Assembly (NCBI GenBank): GCA_025765615.1
Contig: JAIVFJ010000121.1
Span: 124,001 to 188,000 of the forward strand
Direction: 5' to 3'
Source: Zopfochytrium polystomum
Taxonomy: Eukaryota > Chytridiomycota > Chytridiomycetes > Chytridiales > Chytridiaceae
DNA: 64,000 nucleotides
The first letter of the stretch is position 1; every line of letters begins with the position of its first letter. Below are positions 53,411 to 64,000 of the stretch, piece by piece. Below the pieces are notes generated by a model. The model had not been told where the DNA came from. It made no database searches and was given only the letters and a program-made list of their open reading frames with translations. Position numbers and translations under genes: made by a program.

Positions 53411-54599
53411 TCAGACCACGTACCGCCACGCCACCCGACTCGGGGAAATCCCCCACAAGTTAGAGGCTCGCAGTTCGTCGAGCAGAAGAGACTCAATGGC
53501 TCTTCCGTCATCCCGCGAAATAACATCTGAACGCTCTGCTCGAACGACTGCGGCAACGTCCAGCCCGCTGCAAACCAGCTGGGTCAGCCCAGTCGTCCGG
53601 ATGAGGCTGTCCACAAAGGGTGGAGGCGGCCTCCCACTCAGAAGTAAGCTCGTCGTTCGACCTGCCGGAAAATCCACGTGAAATTCCGACGGCTGCACTG
53701 AAAAGCCTGAGTCGCAGTGTATTCCCGTCGCAGCTACGAAGCACAGGTAGATGTGGAGATGCACCGCCTTGTAGATGGGCTCGCAAGACACGAGCTCCTC
53801 CAGCAAATAAAATATCCTGCTATAACGAAGAGCCCAATCCTCCACACGACGCCCGAACGGTGCACCGTTGAATGGAAGCACGACGCGTCGAAGTGGTGTA
53901 TGCGTACTATCCGCGCGCCGCCGGGCCAGGGCGCCTGGCATCGCACCCCATAATGTCGAGGCCTCTGACGGGTCAAGCAGTTCCATCGAGACTTCGAGGG
54001 AGTCGACTACGCGGCAGGCGGCGAGGGCCTCCCTTGCGAGGTGGAACGCGGTCGAGTCCGGTGACTTGGGGAGGTGGATGCCGAGGGTTTTCAGCGGCAG
54101 ATGCCAAGAGCCTACCGGCGGCGACAAGGTTGTTGCGGGGGCGGGGTTTCCCACGAATCTGCCCAGCCGAAGGGACTCTAGCATGGACGGAAGGATGTCT
54201 GTTGCCGTTGCGGAAGCGCGCATAAATGCATCCAACACACCAAAGTACTCGATGGGGAATGGATCCAGCGTCAGATGGCGGAGAGCGCCAAACCGCGTAA
54301 GGCACAGCATTGACGATAAATCCTGGGGCGGCACTTGGGTGGTCGTCCTTATGGCGAGAGATTGTAGCTAAGGTTAGATTTTCTGTTGCCCATGTTTGTG
54401 GTACGATCAATTTCATTCCCTTAAATGGTTGCAATGAAGTTCTTAGAGCAGTTCCTTCGGCATTGGTAGTTAGGAGCATTACGTCAATAACGATCTCGGG
54501 TGGTTTGGAGAGGCGGACAAGTGCAAGAGGGGGCGTCGGCTCGATGACACGATATGGGCTTCTATTTCGATGAACAACCCAAACCCAAATTCTATCCAC
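53411..54599 (-). pseudogene. leucine-rich or F-box-like hypothetical protein with a frame break
   Basis: The main frame (to 53411) reads LSSMLCLTRFGALRHLTLDP, PLKTLGIHLPKSPD and similar leucine-spaced segments over 300 residues. It resembles the irregular repeats of fungal F-box or LRR proteins. The upstream part lies in another frame (54599-54310: PPEIVIDVMLLTTNAEGTAL, MKLIVPQTWATENLTLATIS). The two parts join around 54330-54370 with no acceptable intron, so a small indel is likely. No catalytic motif. The 3' end of the phosphatase gene to the right overlaps its 5' end by a few bases, on the same strand. Confidence 0.45.
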
Positions 54600-55114
54600 T
54601 GTTTACGATTTTTGTTCGAGTTCGAAACACTACACGCTCCCACTCCCCGAGTTGCGCCAAGAATGCCGAGTTTGGCGCAACGATCGGTCTCGCCTCGCGC
54701 GCAATCTCCAGCGCGCGATCCCTCGAGATCCGCAGCTTCCACATCAGGAGCGCTACCACGACCGAACCGCTTCTGGACGATCCCATCCTGCAGTGCACAA
54801 GGGCGTTTCCCGGCTCGTCCAGACTGCTGGATCTCGTCGACAAACTCGATAGCCTTAGGGAACCACGGCAGGAGGTCGGCGCCAGACACTGCGTCCTCGA
54901 CGGAGATCGGCAGGTACTCGATACCGTCGTCCTTGAAGGGAGATCGGTCGTCTTCCAGCACTTGAATGACTCTTGTGATGCCCAGCGATCGAAGGAGGTT
55001 GCGATCTTTCGACGCAGCGAGGTTGCCGATGTAAAGCAAGGGAGGGCCTGGGTAGGCTGTGACGAGGTTGATCGGCTCTGATGCCTTGAACGGGTTTTGG
55101 CGGGGCTGCTCCAT
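54592..55114 (-). pseudogene. dual-specificity protein phosphatase with a one-base frameshift before the active site
   Basis: From ATG 55114 (MEQPRQNPFKASEP) the frame reads PGPPLLYIGNLAASKDRNLL, LGITRVIQVLEDD and IEYLPISVEDAVSGADLLPW, the N-terminal half of a DUSP fold. At about 54830 the coding potential moves to the next frame, which reads DEPGNALVHCRMGSSRSGSV (the HCx5R active-site loop with Cys and Arg), then VVALLMWKLRIS and RPIVAPNSAFLAQL. Omitting one T near 54831 would unite them (about 174 aa). Such enzymes remove phosphate from Ser/Thr/Tyr or from RNA and lipids. Because both halves are well conserved, the shift is recent or a sequence error. Confidence 0.75.
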
Positions 55115-55364
55115 GGATGCGCCGTCACCTTTTTTTTTTCGCCTGGGTCGAATTGCTCCTTCTGCAGGTCGGAGAGGCGGCGACAGCCGCAGCATCGTTC
55201 ACTTCGAAGTGCTTTGTTGAGCGAGCGGTACAATATAACGTTCGGACCCTGTTGGAGAAGGGCCGCGAATAATGCCTTGCAACCTTGTTGTTTGAGACTA
55301 TTCCTTCCCCTCGGCCTACCGTTCCGTGACATTTTTACCCTGTTTGTCGCTTACTTGCCCTCGC

Positions 55365-56258
55365 TCACTTTCCCTTCGCGGCCATCTGCTTTGCAATGGC
55401 GGCAACAAACGAGTCGAGGGTGTAGGACAGGCCCTTGTTGACCACCCACGGCGACATGGTCCCGCGCAGGTCTGATCGAATCATGTAATACACCTTGGAC
55501 TGCGAGCCGTCGCCGATGCTTTCGCACATGAAGCCTTTCGTTGGGTGGTGCGTGTATGAGTGTCAGAATGGCACGTCCTTGCACTAACTCTGTCCCAAAC
55601 AGCAGCAAAAACTCACCGCTTACGAAATTGTACCCCCTCACGACCCCCTCCGACTCCGGCAACAGCTTCTTGCCAACCCCTTCCTCCAGCGCCTGCCACG
55701 CCGAGTAGAACCGCCCCTTCCCATCGTTCCTCACAACAATCCGAAAATCCACGTACTCCCTCGCCGCAATCATCCCGCCGAGCACCGCAGCAGACCGCGA
55801 CGTCATCAGACCGCCGTAGTAGACCTCGTCTTTAGCGCTGGCATCGTCGTCGGCGACCGGCAGCTCGTCGATGCGCAGAAGCTCTGCCCAGAGGGTGACC
55901 ATCTTGTCCCAGGAGGTGCGGTTGGGGATGTCGCCGCAAAAGTCAAAGATGGCGGAAGCGCGGTGGGGGAGGGTTGCGATGACGATGTACTGATCCCAGG
56001 ATGACGAGGGGAAGGAGCGCTTTTTGATCGTTTTGCCGGACTGGAGGGAAGGTGGGGAGGGGTGTGGCGGATGGGATAGGGGAGGATTCAAACCAGCGTC
56101 CTACGCATTTGTGTGAGGAAAAAGCGCCCTACCGATGAGGAGACTGTGGACCAGGCGGGCGTCTCGAGCGTGTCGATCAGGGCCAGGAAGTCTCGCTTAA
56201 GTTGTGGGGCGTGGGCGGCGATCCCTTGCAGTGTGGCGGCGTCGACGTCTTGGAGCAT
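55365..56258 (-). CDS. START-domain lipid-binding protein
   Basis: Minus-strand exons 56258-56133, 56040-55617 and 55534-55365 (239 aa, all phases consistent), with introns of 92 and 82 bp. It starts MLQDVDAATLQGIAAHAPQL. START features: IPNRTSWDKMVTLWAELLRI, DEVYYGGLMTSRSAAVLGGM, REYVDFRIVVRNDGKGRFYS, and GYNFVSGFMCESIGDGSQSK formed across the second junction, followed by a C-terminal helix (YTLDSFVAAIAKQMAAKGK). START domains carry sterols or phospholipids between membranes. No signal peptide or transmembrane segment is seen, so the protein is probably cytosolic. The ligand cannot be told from sequence. Confidence 0.85.
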
Positions 56259-56540
56259 GATCAGGCGACGAATCTCAAAACTTGTGTCTTTCAAAGGCGT
56301 TGTAAGGTTTGACAAGGAGAAACGATACCATCCGCCCACTCCACTGCATGCGCGCTGGCTGTTAGTCTTATTAAGAATCTTGGCGTCTGGCAACAGAAAA
56401 AAAAGAGTGCGGACAACCGGAAGGTACAATCAAGAGGGGACAAAAAAAAAAGGGATAAGAGGATGCGGGAACGAAAGTCAAAGAACAAAGCAAAGGCCAA
56501 GTGGATATCCATGGTTGTTTTCAGGCCGACAGCGCGATAA

Positions 56541-57779
56541 GTCAAATGTAGCCGTGTCTGAAGAGAATCTCCACGACCGCGGCCTGCCCGTCGTACGACA
56601 TGATCTCGTCGGACGACATTGGCCCACCGACCGCCGACACAATCTTGAGCATCATCTTGCCATCTTCGCCGCAAACTTTGACGTCGAATAGTGCCTCCTG
56701 CCGTGGGTGCGCACCGCCTCTGCGATCCGTGCGACGCGGTGGTGACGCGACTCCTGGTACAGGCGGAACGCCTTGCGCGGGTCGCTGGGCATCCTGTTAA
56801 TGAGGGCGGAGAGGACCTCGGCGTCCTCGAGCACGACGTTGCTGACGTGGCCGAGGAACGGCGGCATGACGTGCTTTGCGCATCCGATCATGACGCAGTT
56901 GCCGCGGTACCACTGCGGGAGGAGTTCCATGTCGTAGATGGTTGTCGGGAAGATCTCTCGCGCACAGCGGATCAGCGGCTGTAAGAGGTCGGGCATCCCC
57001 CACCGCGCGGCCATGTCCGCGATGGCCACGCGCTTCTGGTACAGGTCGAACCACGGCTGCCAGCTGTCGTGGGAGACGATCTCGGAGGGTTTGAGCTCCA
57101 TCACTAGCCACTTGATCTGTGTGTCTGATGTGCGGTATAGGAGGCAAGATTTGGCGTTTGCATTGTCGGTGTAGTAATGCAGGGCGTGGGACTCCCAGGC
57201 GACCCCCGAGACTGGATCCAGGTCTGTGATGCCGTAGTAGCCGATGAATCCGATTGGAGAGGGGTTGCGGTTTGGAAAAAGCACCTTCCGCACTCCCGAG
57301 TGGATGCCGTCGGCGCCGATGAGTATGTCGCCATACGCGACCGTGCCGTCTTTGAACTTTGCTTTGACGCCGAGGCTGCCGGGGATAGGCGGCTCCTCAA
57401 TGTCCACGAGCAGCTTGTCGGTGTGGACGTAGACGCCCTCCTTTGCCAGTGCATTGGTCAGGATGCGGATCAGGGCTGTCCGCTTGATGGTGACGGTGAA
57501 GAGGTCGGCGCCGTTGCCGGCCGTCGGGAATGCGGCGACGAGGTTGCCGGCGAAGTCGCGGATCTCGTGGCGGTCGCAGTGGTTGCCCTCGCGGACAACC
57601 TCTTCGAGCAGGCCGAGGTGCTTGATGGCGCGCATGCCGTTCTCAGCGAGGTAGGCTGCGGGCGGCACGTCGGTGAAGTCCAGGGCGCGGTCGTAGACCT
57701 CGACGTCGTGGCCGGCACGGCGGAGAGCGAGGGCGACGGCGGGCCCGCCGATGCCGGCGCCGATGACCAGTATCCGCAT
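56541..57779 (-). CDS. FAD-dependent monooxygenase, copy 1 (C-terminal frameshift)
   Basis: From ATG 57779: the dinucleotide fold reads MRILVIGAGIGGPAVALALR, ending in the acidic VYDR. The second FAD motif is DILIGADGIHSGVRKVLFP. Both are typical of the PHBH/zeaxanthin-epoxidase class that hydroxylates aromatic or isoprenoid substrates with NAD(P)H and O2. The third motif is unusual: NCVMIGCAKHVMPPFLGH, where the family has Gly-Asp-Ala-Ala-His. The ORF stops at 56652 after 375 aa. The next frame continues LKIVSAVGGPMSSDEIMSYD to a stop at 56541. That tail is conserved in copy 2, so one base is missing near 56670. Single exon, unlike most neighbours. A sense-strand A tract (57823-57842) precedes the start. 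Confidence 0.85.
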
Positions 57780-59064
57780 TGATTGAATGAATGAATGTGG
57801 TGCTTTTTATTTTTTCTTTCTTTTTTTTTTTTTTTTTTTTTCTTTCTTTTTTTGTCTCATCCAGTGCCGAGCTCCATCCCAAAGGTGTTGCGCGGTTTGT
57901 CTTCATGCCAACCATGGAGCCTATTGGTTCGTTCGGTTCCCTTGTCTGTCTAGATGTCTTGCTGTCATGTTTGTTTGTCTCTTTAATTTCTCCTTGTTTT
58001 TTTCTTCTTTTTTTTTTTTTCCTTTTTTTTCTCAGTTTGTGAACTTCCACGTGACATTCCAAACAGATGAATGAATGAGACAAAAACTAAATGATTGGAT
58101 GCTCGGTTTTGTCGTTGTTGTCCGGATCTGCGGGATCGCATACATGCATGCATGCTGGGCGAATTCGTCGACAACTTGTCTGTCGGTCTGTCGGTCTGTC
58201 TCCTTGTCGCAGTTTCGATTAGCCTGCGGACGAAACCTATTCCGTCAGCAATAGAGATCGGGAGGCCTGGGGGGGAGTGTGGGGGACGAGCAATGTGGCT
58301 GCATCGTCTGTGAACCCCCATCCGCCGATCGACACCGTGCGCTTGGTAGCTTCGTCAGTTCAGATAGGTGTTTTTCTTTTGACGTTACCCATTTTTTCCA
58401 TCTCCACCCTCAGCCGCACCTGGAGCAGAAGTATGCTGCTGCTACAATGAAGACCGTGGGAATAAGTGTGTGGGCAGATCAAAGGACTGCTGTGACGTTT
58501 ATCAACTGGTACGACTCCCATCTCCCAATCCCTCTATTCATTTAACACACAGTAAGTCTGTTTCACAGCACAGGAATCCTCATCAAGATTTTGCATCCCA
58601 CCTTCACCTCCTCCCTCCATCTCTTCTGAGTCTGTTTTTGTCGGCTGGGTTTTCTCCCCCGTAAAGTCTTTTTTGCTGGCCCAACCAGCCGCCAGTCCTT
58701 GTCCCACGTTAATCGCATGTCATGTTTGAGTCTCATAACAAAGCCACCAACGACAACATGCGCCAAACATTAACTCTTACTCAAACCGCGGAGGGGGAGA
58801 AGCGAAGAGATGAGGTCAAAGCCACAATTTGCTATCAAGAGAGGGACCTCATCCGTCTCAGCACGACTGAGCGCAGTGCGGCGGCTGGTGGGATGGACGC
58901 AGTGACAGGCATGTGCGACGCCTGTTCGACCGAGTGCCGAGCGCACCAACTTTGTAAGTAGGACCAAAAAGCAGAGACATTGGCGCCCCTCAATCACTCA
59001 TGTGATGGAGAAAGTTCTGCCAAAGAAGGAGCCAACGCACCATAAAAAGCATAAAACAACAGTA
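57780..59064. other. intergenic region with T tracts and a possible Cys-rich exon
   Basis: T-rich runs occupy 57806-57851 and 58000-58030. On the plus strand, after an AG acceptor near 58413, a frame reads EVCCCYNEDRGNKCVGRSKD-CC, rich in Cys. Another frame near 58900-58950 reads MCDACSTECRAHQL, ending at a GTAAGT donor. These might be exons of a Cys-rich secreted protein, but I cannot build a complete gene. Confidence 0.35.
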
Positions 59065-59247
59065 ATGAACAAGAAGATCACGATCCTCATCGCTGCCTTC
59101 CTTGTGGCACTCACGGCGAGTGCTACTGCAACTCCTTTGAGTGATTCAGGGAGCTCTCCGGATCCGATCTCATTGTCTGACCTGATTTTCCGGGATTTCG
59201 TCGCCACTCTCAGCTGCTGGAGAAGCATGCTTCTGCTTCGTCGATGA
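59065..59247 (+). CDS. small predicted secreted protein, 60 aa
   Basis: ATG 59065 opens MNKKITILIAAFLVALTASA, a clear signal peptide (basic n-region, hydrophobic core, likely cleavage after ATA near residue 22). The remaining 38 residues are acidic/Ser-rich, with a single Cys. No family recognised. It could also be the first exon of a longer gene. Secretion is inferred from the N-terminus alone. Confidence 0.45.
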   Translation: MNKKITILIAAFLVALTASATATPLSDSGSSPDPISLSDLIFRDFVATLSCWRSMLLLRR

Positions 59248-60084
59248 TCGTGGGCTCCAAGATATGTCGTCAAGTCGGACATTCAATGAAGAAAGGTGCC
59301 CACTTCTGTGCTAGCTCCCCACGCACTCGTTCCTTCGTTTGGCTCTGAAAAATTGCTCTGTCCCGCAGCAACTACTCCTCAAGATTTTTGCAGGCTTTTG
59401 CGCACCACCGGCTCCGCGGTTGTTTGTGGGCGAGTAGCTTTGTTCTCTTCGTTGTTGTTGCCCCTGCCTGCTTCTTGGGCGCGAATCTTCCGAACACTCG
59501 TCATCAGTTCCTTAATTTCCGAGGTCGCCCGGAAAGAACTGGGTTTCTTTCTCGCGAACGATGTGTTGGAATTTGGGCAGACAGAATTTTGGGAGTACTT
59601 GTCTGCAGTATGGCACTTGCACTTAGTAAAGTGCAAAGTGGCCCAAGCACCCTCAAAATTTGAGTAAGTGTCTTTCCTCCTGAGCAGTACAAAAGGCAGT
59701 AGGGGGTGAGAGGGAAGCTGTAGTGTGGAGAAGAAGAACCTCATTGAATAAATACCCCTCTACCCTAAAAACCATCTCCCATCCTTCATAGTCCTTGTAT
59801 GCAGTCACGCTGCTATGCTGCTAGCGGGTCCATTACGATGCGGTTTGAGGTTCTATCAACAAACCTCAGCCGGTTGAATCACTGCAAGCACTTATTTCCT
59901 TTCAAGACAGTAAAGCCAGGGCGCTAGGGCGCTCATTCCTCGTCTCCCCGCTTAAACCTTGCGTGGCTATTTGGTTCACGTCATATTTATTGCATTTGAC
60001 ACTGGTTGATAGAAAAAAGAAAATCAAAGAGGCTCGTATATAAATCGCCGTGAAATAGCCAACAACATGAAATCAGGAAGAATG
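59248..60084. other. region without a confident gene
   Basis: Plus ORFs at 59296-59667 and 59388-59663 are open in overlapping frames but unrecognised. The 3' flank of the second monooxygenase gene lies at the right. Confidence 0.4.
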
Positions 60085-61343
60085 CTACAGGTATCCATGT
60101 CGAAGAAGAATGTCCGCCACCGCCGCCTGTCCGTCGTACGCCATGATCTCGTCGGACGACATTGGCCCACCCACGGCCGACACAATTTTCAACACCAGCT
60201 TGCCCACCGTTGCGGCAAACGGCGACGTCGCATAGTGCCGCTTGGCGTGCGTGCGCACAGCGTCTGCGATTCTCGCGACGCGATGGTACCCGCGCCTCCT
60301 GGTACAAATGGAACGCCCTCCGTGGGTCTTCTGGGAACCGGTTGAGCAGCGCCGCCAGCACTTCGGCGTCCTCGAACGCGACGCTGTTGACGTGGCCAAG
60401 GAAAGGCGGCATCGCGTGCTTTGCGCCGCCGATCAGCACGCAGTTCCCCCGCCACCACTGCGGGAGCACCTCCAAGTCGTAGATCGTCGTCGGCACAATC
60501 TCCTTTGAAGCCCGTATGAGGGGCTGGAACGACTCGGGCATACCCCCACCGCCGCACCATGTCTGCGATGGCGTTTCGTCTCTCGTAGAGATCAAACATC
60601 GGCCGCCAACCGTCGTGCGAGATCTCGTCAGGCCGCATCTCCATCACGAACCAGAACAGTTGCGTTTCCGAGACACGGTAGACCATGCCGGATTTGGCGT
60701 TTGCGTTGTCTGTGTAGTAGTGAACGTTCCCTGACGGCCAGGCGTCGCCCACAGAGTGGTCGAGATCGGTGATGCCGTAATGGCCGATAAAGTCCACCCT
60801 GATCGGGGTGTGGCGGGGAAAGAGCGTCTTTCGCACGCCAGAGTGCACCCCGTCGGCACCGATGAGGATGTCTCCGTACGCGACGGTGCCGTCCTTGAAC
60901 TTTGCCTTGACGCCCAGGGCGGCGTCGCCGGGCGGCTGCTCAATATCAACGAGAAACTTGTCGGTGTGGACGTACACCCCTTCCATGACGAGCGCGTTTG
61001 TCAGGATGCGGACCAGCGTGGACCGCTTGATGGTGACGGTAAACAGGTCGGCGCCGTTGCCGGCGGTCGGGAATGCGGCGACGAGGTTGCCGCGAAAGTC
61101 GCGGATCTCGTGGCGGTCGCAGCGGCTGGCTTCGCGGACGACAGCGTCGAGGAGGCCGAGATGCTTGATGGCGCGCATGCCGTTCTCGGCGAGGTAGGCG
61201 GCGTGCGGCACGTCGGGAAAGTCGATGGGGCGGTCAAAGACCTCGACGTCGTGGCCGGCACGGCGGAGGGCGATGGCGGCGGCCGACCCGGCGATGCCTG
61301 CGCCTACGACGAGGATCAGTATGGATGCCTTGAGCCGGTCCAA
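60085..61343 (-). pseudogene. FAD-dependent monooxygenase, copy 2, with two frameshifts
   Basis: Tandem paralogue of the gene at 57779, similar along its length. It starts at ATG 61343 (MDRLKASILILVVGAGIAGS) and keeps the GADGVHSGVRKTLFP motif. At about 60540, after MVRRWG, the frame shifts at a G-run to MPESFQPLIRASKEIVPTTI and NCVLIGGAKHAMPPFLGH (again no Asp in the third FAD motif). At about 60305 a second shift, again one extra G, leads to YHRVARIADAVRTHAKRHYA and LVLKIVSAVGGPMSSDEIMA, ending at 60085. The protein sequence is otherwise well preserved, so the shifts may be recent mutations or homopolymer errors. Confidence 0.8.
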
Positions 61344-62445
61344 TCAGAGGGGTGGGTGGGTGGTTGGCGGTTAAGTTTTGCGAGTGCGGTTTTCATTTTC
61401 TGTTTTGGGCAAACCGAGCCGAGCATGCTGCTTGTTTTGGGCAAAAATTGCTGTTTGTCTTGCGTGCGCCACTGCCGCTGTTTCCATGGACGTTGGGGAT
61501 TCCGTGACAAGTATTGTTACGTTTTTTCTTGTTTTTCTTTTCTTGTCTTTCTTTTCTGTTTTCTTTTCTTTTTTTTTTTTTTTTGCCCTCGCCCATTCAC
61601 TTTCGGCAAGCTTCGACTTCCTTTTCCAAGAAGACCCCACGGGATGCCTGTCGTACCTGCAAGAATGATTTAAAGACAAAGCCTTCAATGGATATGGTAG
61701 TCCAACACACAGGCAACCTGTCACTGAATTGAAAGGACAATGAACATTGTGTGGGCCACGTGGAGAGCCACTGACACACTGACAGTCAAACTGATGCACA
61801 CTTTGGTCCCTTAAGTAGAGCTACTTCGGAAGGAGACAGACAGAGAGAGCGTTTTGAAGAGGAACAGAGAGACAGACGAAGATAGGACTTGTAAACAGTC
61901 TACTCTGAGTGAGTGAGTGGAAGGAGTGAATGAAGTGGAGATCTGTGTTTGTGGGTGGTCCTTCTCCCCAACTTGGAGAGAAAGAGAAAAAACTCTGTTA
62001 TGAATTATTGATACATGATGATGATATACACACGGTAATAGTTGCTAGGCAAGCATGACCAGCACAGGGTAAAAACCTCTCCTATATTATCTGCTTGAGC
62101 AGAGGAGGAGGAAAACTGTTGACACTGGGTTTCTGTTCCACTTAATACTGGGAGTATTTGTCATCAACGTAAGCCAGCGCCCAGGTCTGCATTGGCGGTG
62201 GCTTGCTCTCCCATGGGCATCGTGAGAACGATAACTGACAGTCACAATAGGTTCGGGTCCGTCTTGTGCCTCTTGCTGCTAACCAGTCAGTTCCGACTAA
62301 CAAAAGCGACAGTGAGACACACAGCCTGTTGACTGCCACTCCCAGAGACAAGGAGATAGACAGACAACCCGTTGACTGCCACTCTTATAGACAGACAGCC
62401 TGTTCACTTCCTTCCTTTTTAGTTTTTACAGTACCACCAAAGTGC

Positions 62446-62550
<105 letters not shown>

Positions 62551-63043
62551 CACATCCACATGAATTACCACTTTACTTCTTGCTGCACTGGCGGCGTCAA
62601 ACCACCTGCTGTATTTCATCCACTGTGTCTCCGCATTCAACAGTGTCTGGACTTCCACTTCCGCACTTCAACGTCAATGACATGTAAGAAAGTCGAGACA
62701 GAAACTCTGCTTTCATCAACTTATTGGATAAAGAGCCTCTTGCCACTTTAGTCAGCATGGATAAACTAAAGCTAAAGAAACCACTCCTTGTCTACTTCCA
62801 AATTCGCTTGGGAGTAAACTCTCTCTCTTTCTGCCAATCGCCATTGCCATCTGTTGGTCTGATTGTAACCGCGGACTCGCCTGCATCAACATGAGGCGGT
62901 CTCCGTCATCGGTTGCAGTCGGCCGCTGTTTCAGGCAAGAAGGTGGAAAAAAAAAAACAAAAAATAAAAAATTTCTCGTCCAGTGTGATTATTGTTCTGG
63001 CGTCGAGCGACGCCGTCCCGTCTGCTTCCTTGACCAACAACAG

Positions 63044-63046
<3 letters not shown>

Positions 63047-63078
<32 letters not shown>
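63047..63078. repeat. CA dinucleotide microsatellite
   Basis: About 16 CA units, followed by imperfect ACGCACACATACG repeats. Confidence 0.95.
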
Positions 63079-63085
<7 letters not shown>

Positions 63086-63221
63086 TACGCACAAACACCC
63101 CACCACCCTATCCATTGCCACACACAACAGGACCCGCCCCGATGATGGTCGGGATCGAGGACTTCCCCTCTTTGCACAGTCCTTCCACGGCAGCAGCATT
63201 TCATCGTGGCGCCGTTACCGC

Positions 63222-64000
63222 CACATCCCAAACCACGTAATCGCCGCGATCTGCAGCTTTCTTGGAACCGTCGACCCGCACGCCGAGTTTGCCCTCGCAT
63301 CCATCTTCTCCTTCCACACACACCAGGCCGCCGCCTTTCGTCGCATTCACGCCGGTTCCCACGAGTTCGACGCCGCAGCCGCTTCGGCCGCAGATCCAAC
63401 CCAACTCCTCGACCGCCTCCTGGCCTACTGCACCCTCGTGCGCCTCCCCCCGCGCTTCACCTACAATGCCCTCTGCTCCCTCTGCCAAAACGGCCGCGTG
63501 GCCTCGCTGCAATGGTGGGCCAACAACAAACTCGGATGGCTGGACGTCTTTGACGTCTACGGCCCGCGCAACGCCATCCACGTCGCGAGCGCCGCCGGCC
63601 AGACCGCCGTCCTCCAGTGGATCAAGGAACACCGAGCCGCCCTCCGCCCCGGCAGCGAAGAGCTCAAGTACTCGGATTGGGCCGTCGACGATGCGTCCGC
63701 CGAAGGCCACGTCGCAACGCTGCAGTGGTGGCTCGCGAGCGGGCTCCCGCTGCGGTACTCGAGCCGCGCGATGGACGACGCCAGCGCCGGCGGCCACGTT
63801 GCCGTGCTGCGGTGCTGGCGCGAGGCCGGCGTGCCGCTAAAGTACACGCACAGCGCGCTGGACCACGCGAGCCTCAACGGCCGCGTCGAGGTGCTCCGTT
63901 GGTGGCTTGCCAGTGGGCTGGAGATGCGGTACACGAACCGCGCCGTCGACGACGCGAGCCAAAACGGGCACGTGGACGTGTTGCAGTGGTGGAGCGACAG
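63222..64000 (+). CDS. WW-type ankyrin-repeat protein, partial at the right edge
   Basis: The frame containing 63222 reads HIPNHVIAAICSFLGTVDPH, an F-box-like cap, then LLDRLLAYCTLVRLPPRF, which matches the cap of the intact gene at 15962-17191. Repeats follow: VASLQWWANNK, VATLQWWLASGLPLRY, VAVLRCWREAGVPLKYTHSA, VEVLRWWLASGLEMRY and a last VDVLQWW. The frame is open to the end of the window. I find no ATG in this frame close to the cap; ATG 63142 is in another frame, so the start may lie in an upstream exon. Function as for the other family members is limited to predicted protein binding. Confidence 0.8.

Overview
The window looks like nuclear DNA of a fungus, most likely a zoosporic one (Chytridiomycota). 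Genes are short and GC-rich and are split by GT-AG introns of about 55 to 130 bp. The gene set is eukaryotic: a uS14/RPS29 ribosomal protein, splicing factor SF3b5, uracil-DNA glycosylase and a cis-prenyltransferase. Several genes encode ankyrin-type proteins whose repeats carry a conserved Trp-Trp (LQWWKDSGLPLKY style), a form I associate with chytrids. The phylum is inferred from memory of such families, not from a search.

Layout. 1-3037: end of a Ser-rich protein and an RGS protein with R7-like architecture (DEP, DHEX/GGL-like, RGS). 3763-8213: a tandem pair of arrestin-like genes duplicated together with their promoters. 8386-10538: two decayed ankyrin genes and a retrotransposon LTR fragment. 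11079-13901: a secreted subtilisin-type protease. 14348-14842: SF3b5 on the minus strand, recovered only by splicing four small exons. 15231-17191: dead ferric-reductase/NOX-like C-terminal half and an intact ankyrin protein. 17218-23238: cis-prenyltransferase, a SAM methyltransferase, an ABC-transporter relic and uracil-DNA glycosylase. 24433-28393: poorly recognised ORFs.

28856-51400 is a nest of Ty1/copia LTR retrotransposons. At least three LTR families occur (called A, B and C here), with gag, protease, RT and RNase H fragments in both orientations. They are framed by a nearly identical inverted repeat (about 30977-35653 against 42266-46942) around a 6.6 kb spacer.

52316-64000 returns to host genes: RPS29, a leucine-rich or F-box-like ORF, a dual-specificity phosphatase with a frameshift, a START-domain protein, two tandem FAD monooxygenase paralogues (both with single-base frameshifts), a small secreted protein, and an ankyrin gene running off the right edge.

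Most notable observations. (1) In LTR families A and B the 14 nt directly after the 5' LTR, where a tRNA primer-binding site should be, are an exact reverse complement of a segment inside the same LTR, and the two differences between families are compensated on both sides; this suggests self-primed reverse transcription. (2) The uracil-DNA glycosylase begins with a copy of the histone H3 N-terminus ([10 protein letters not shown]). (3) A GGL-type RGS protein occurs in an apparent fungus. (4) Both monooxygenase paralogues lack the Asp of the FAD GD motif. Single-base frameshifts recur in otherwise well-preserved genes, so residual sequence errors should be excluded before calling them all pseudogenes.
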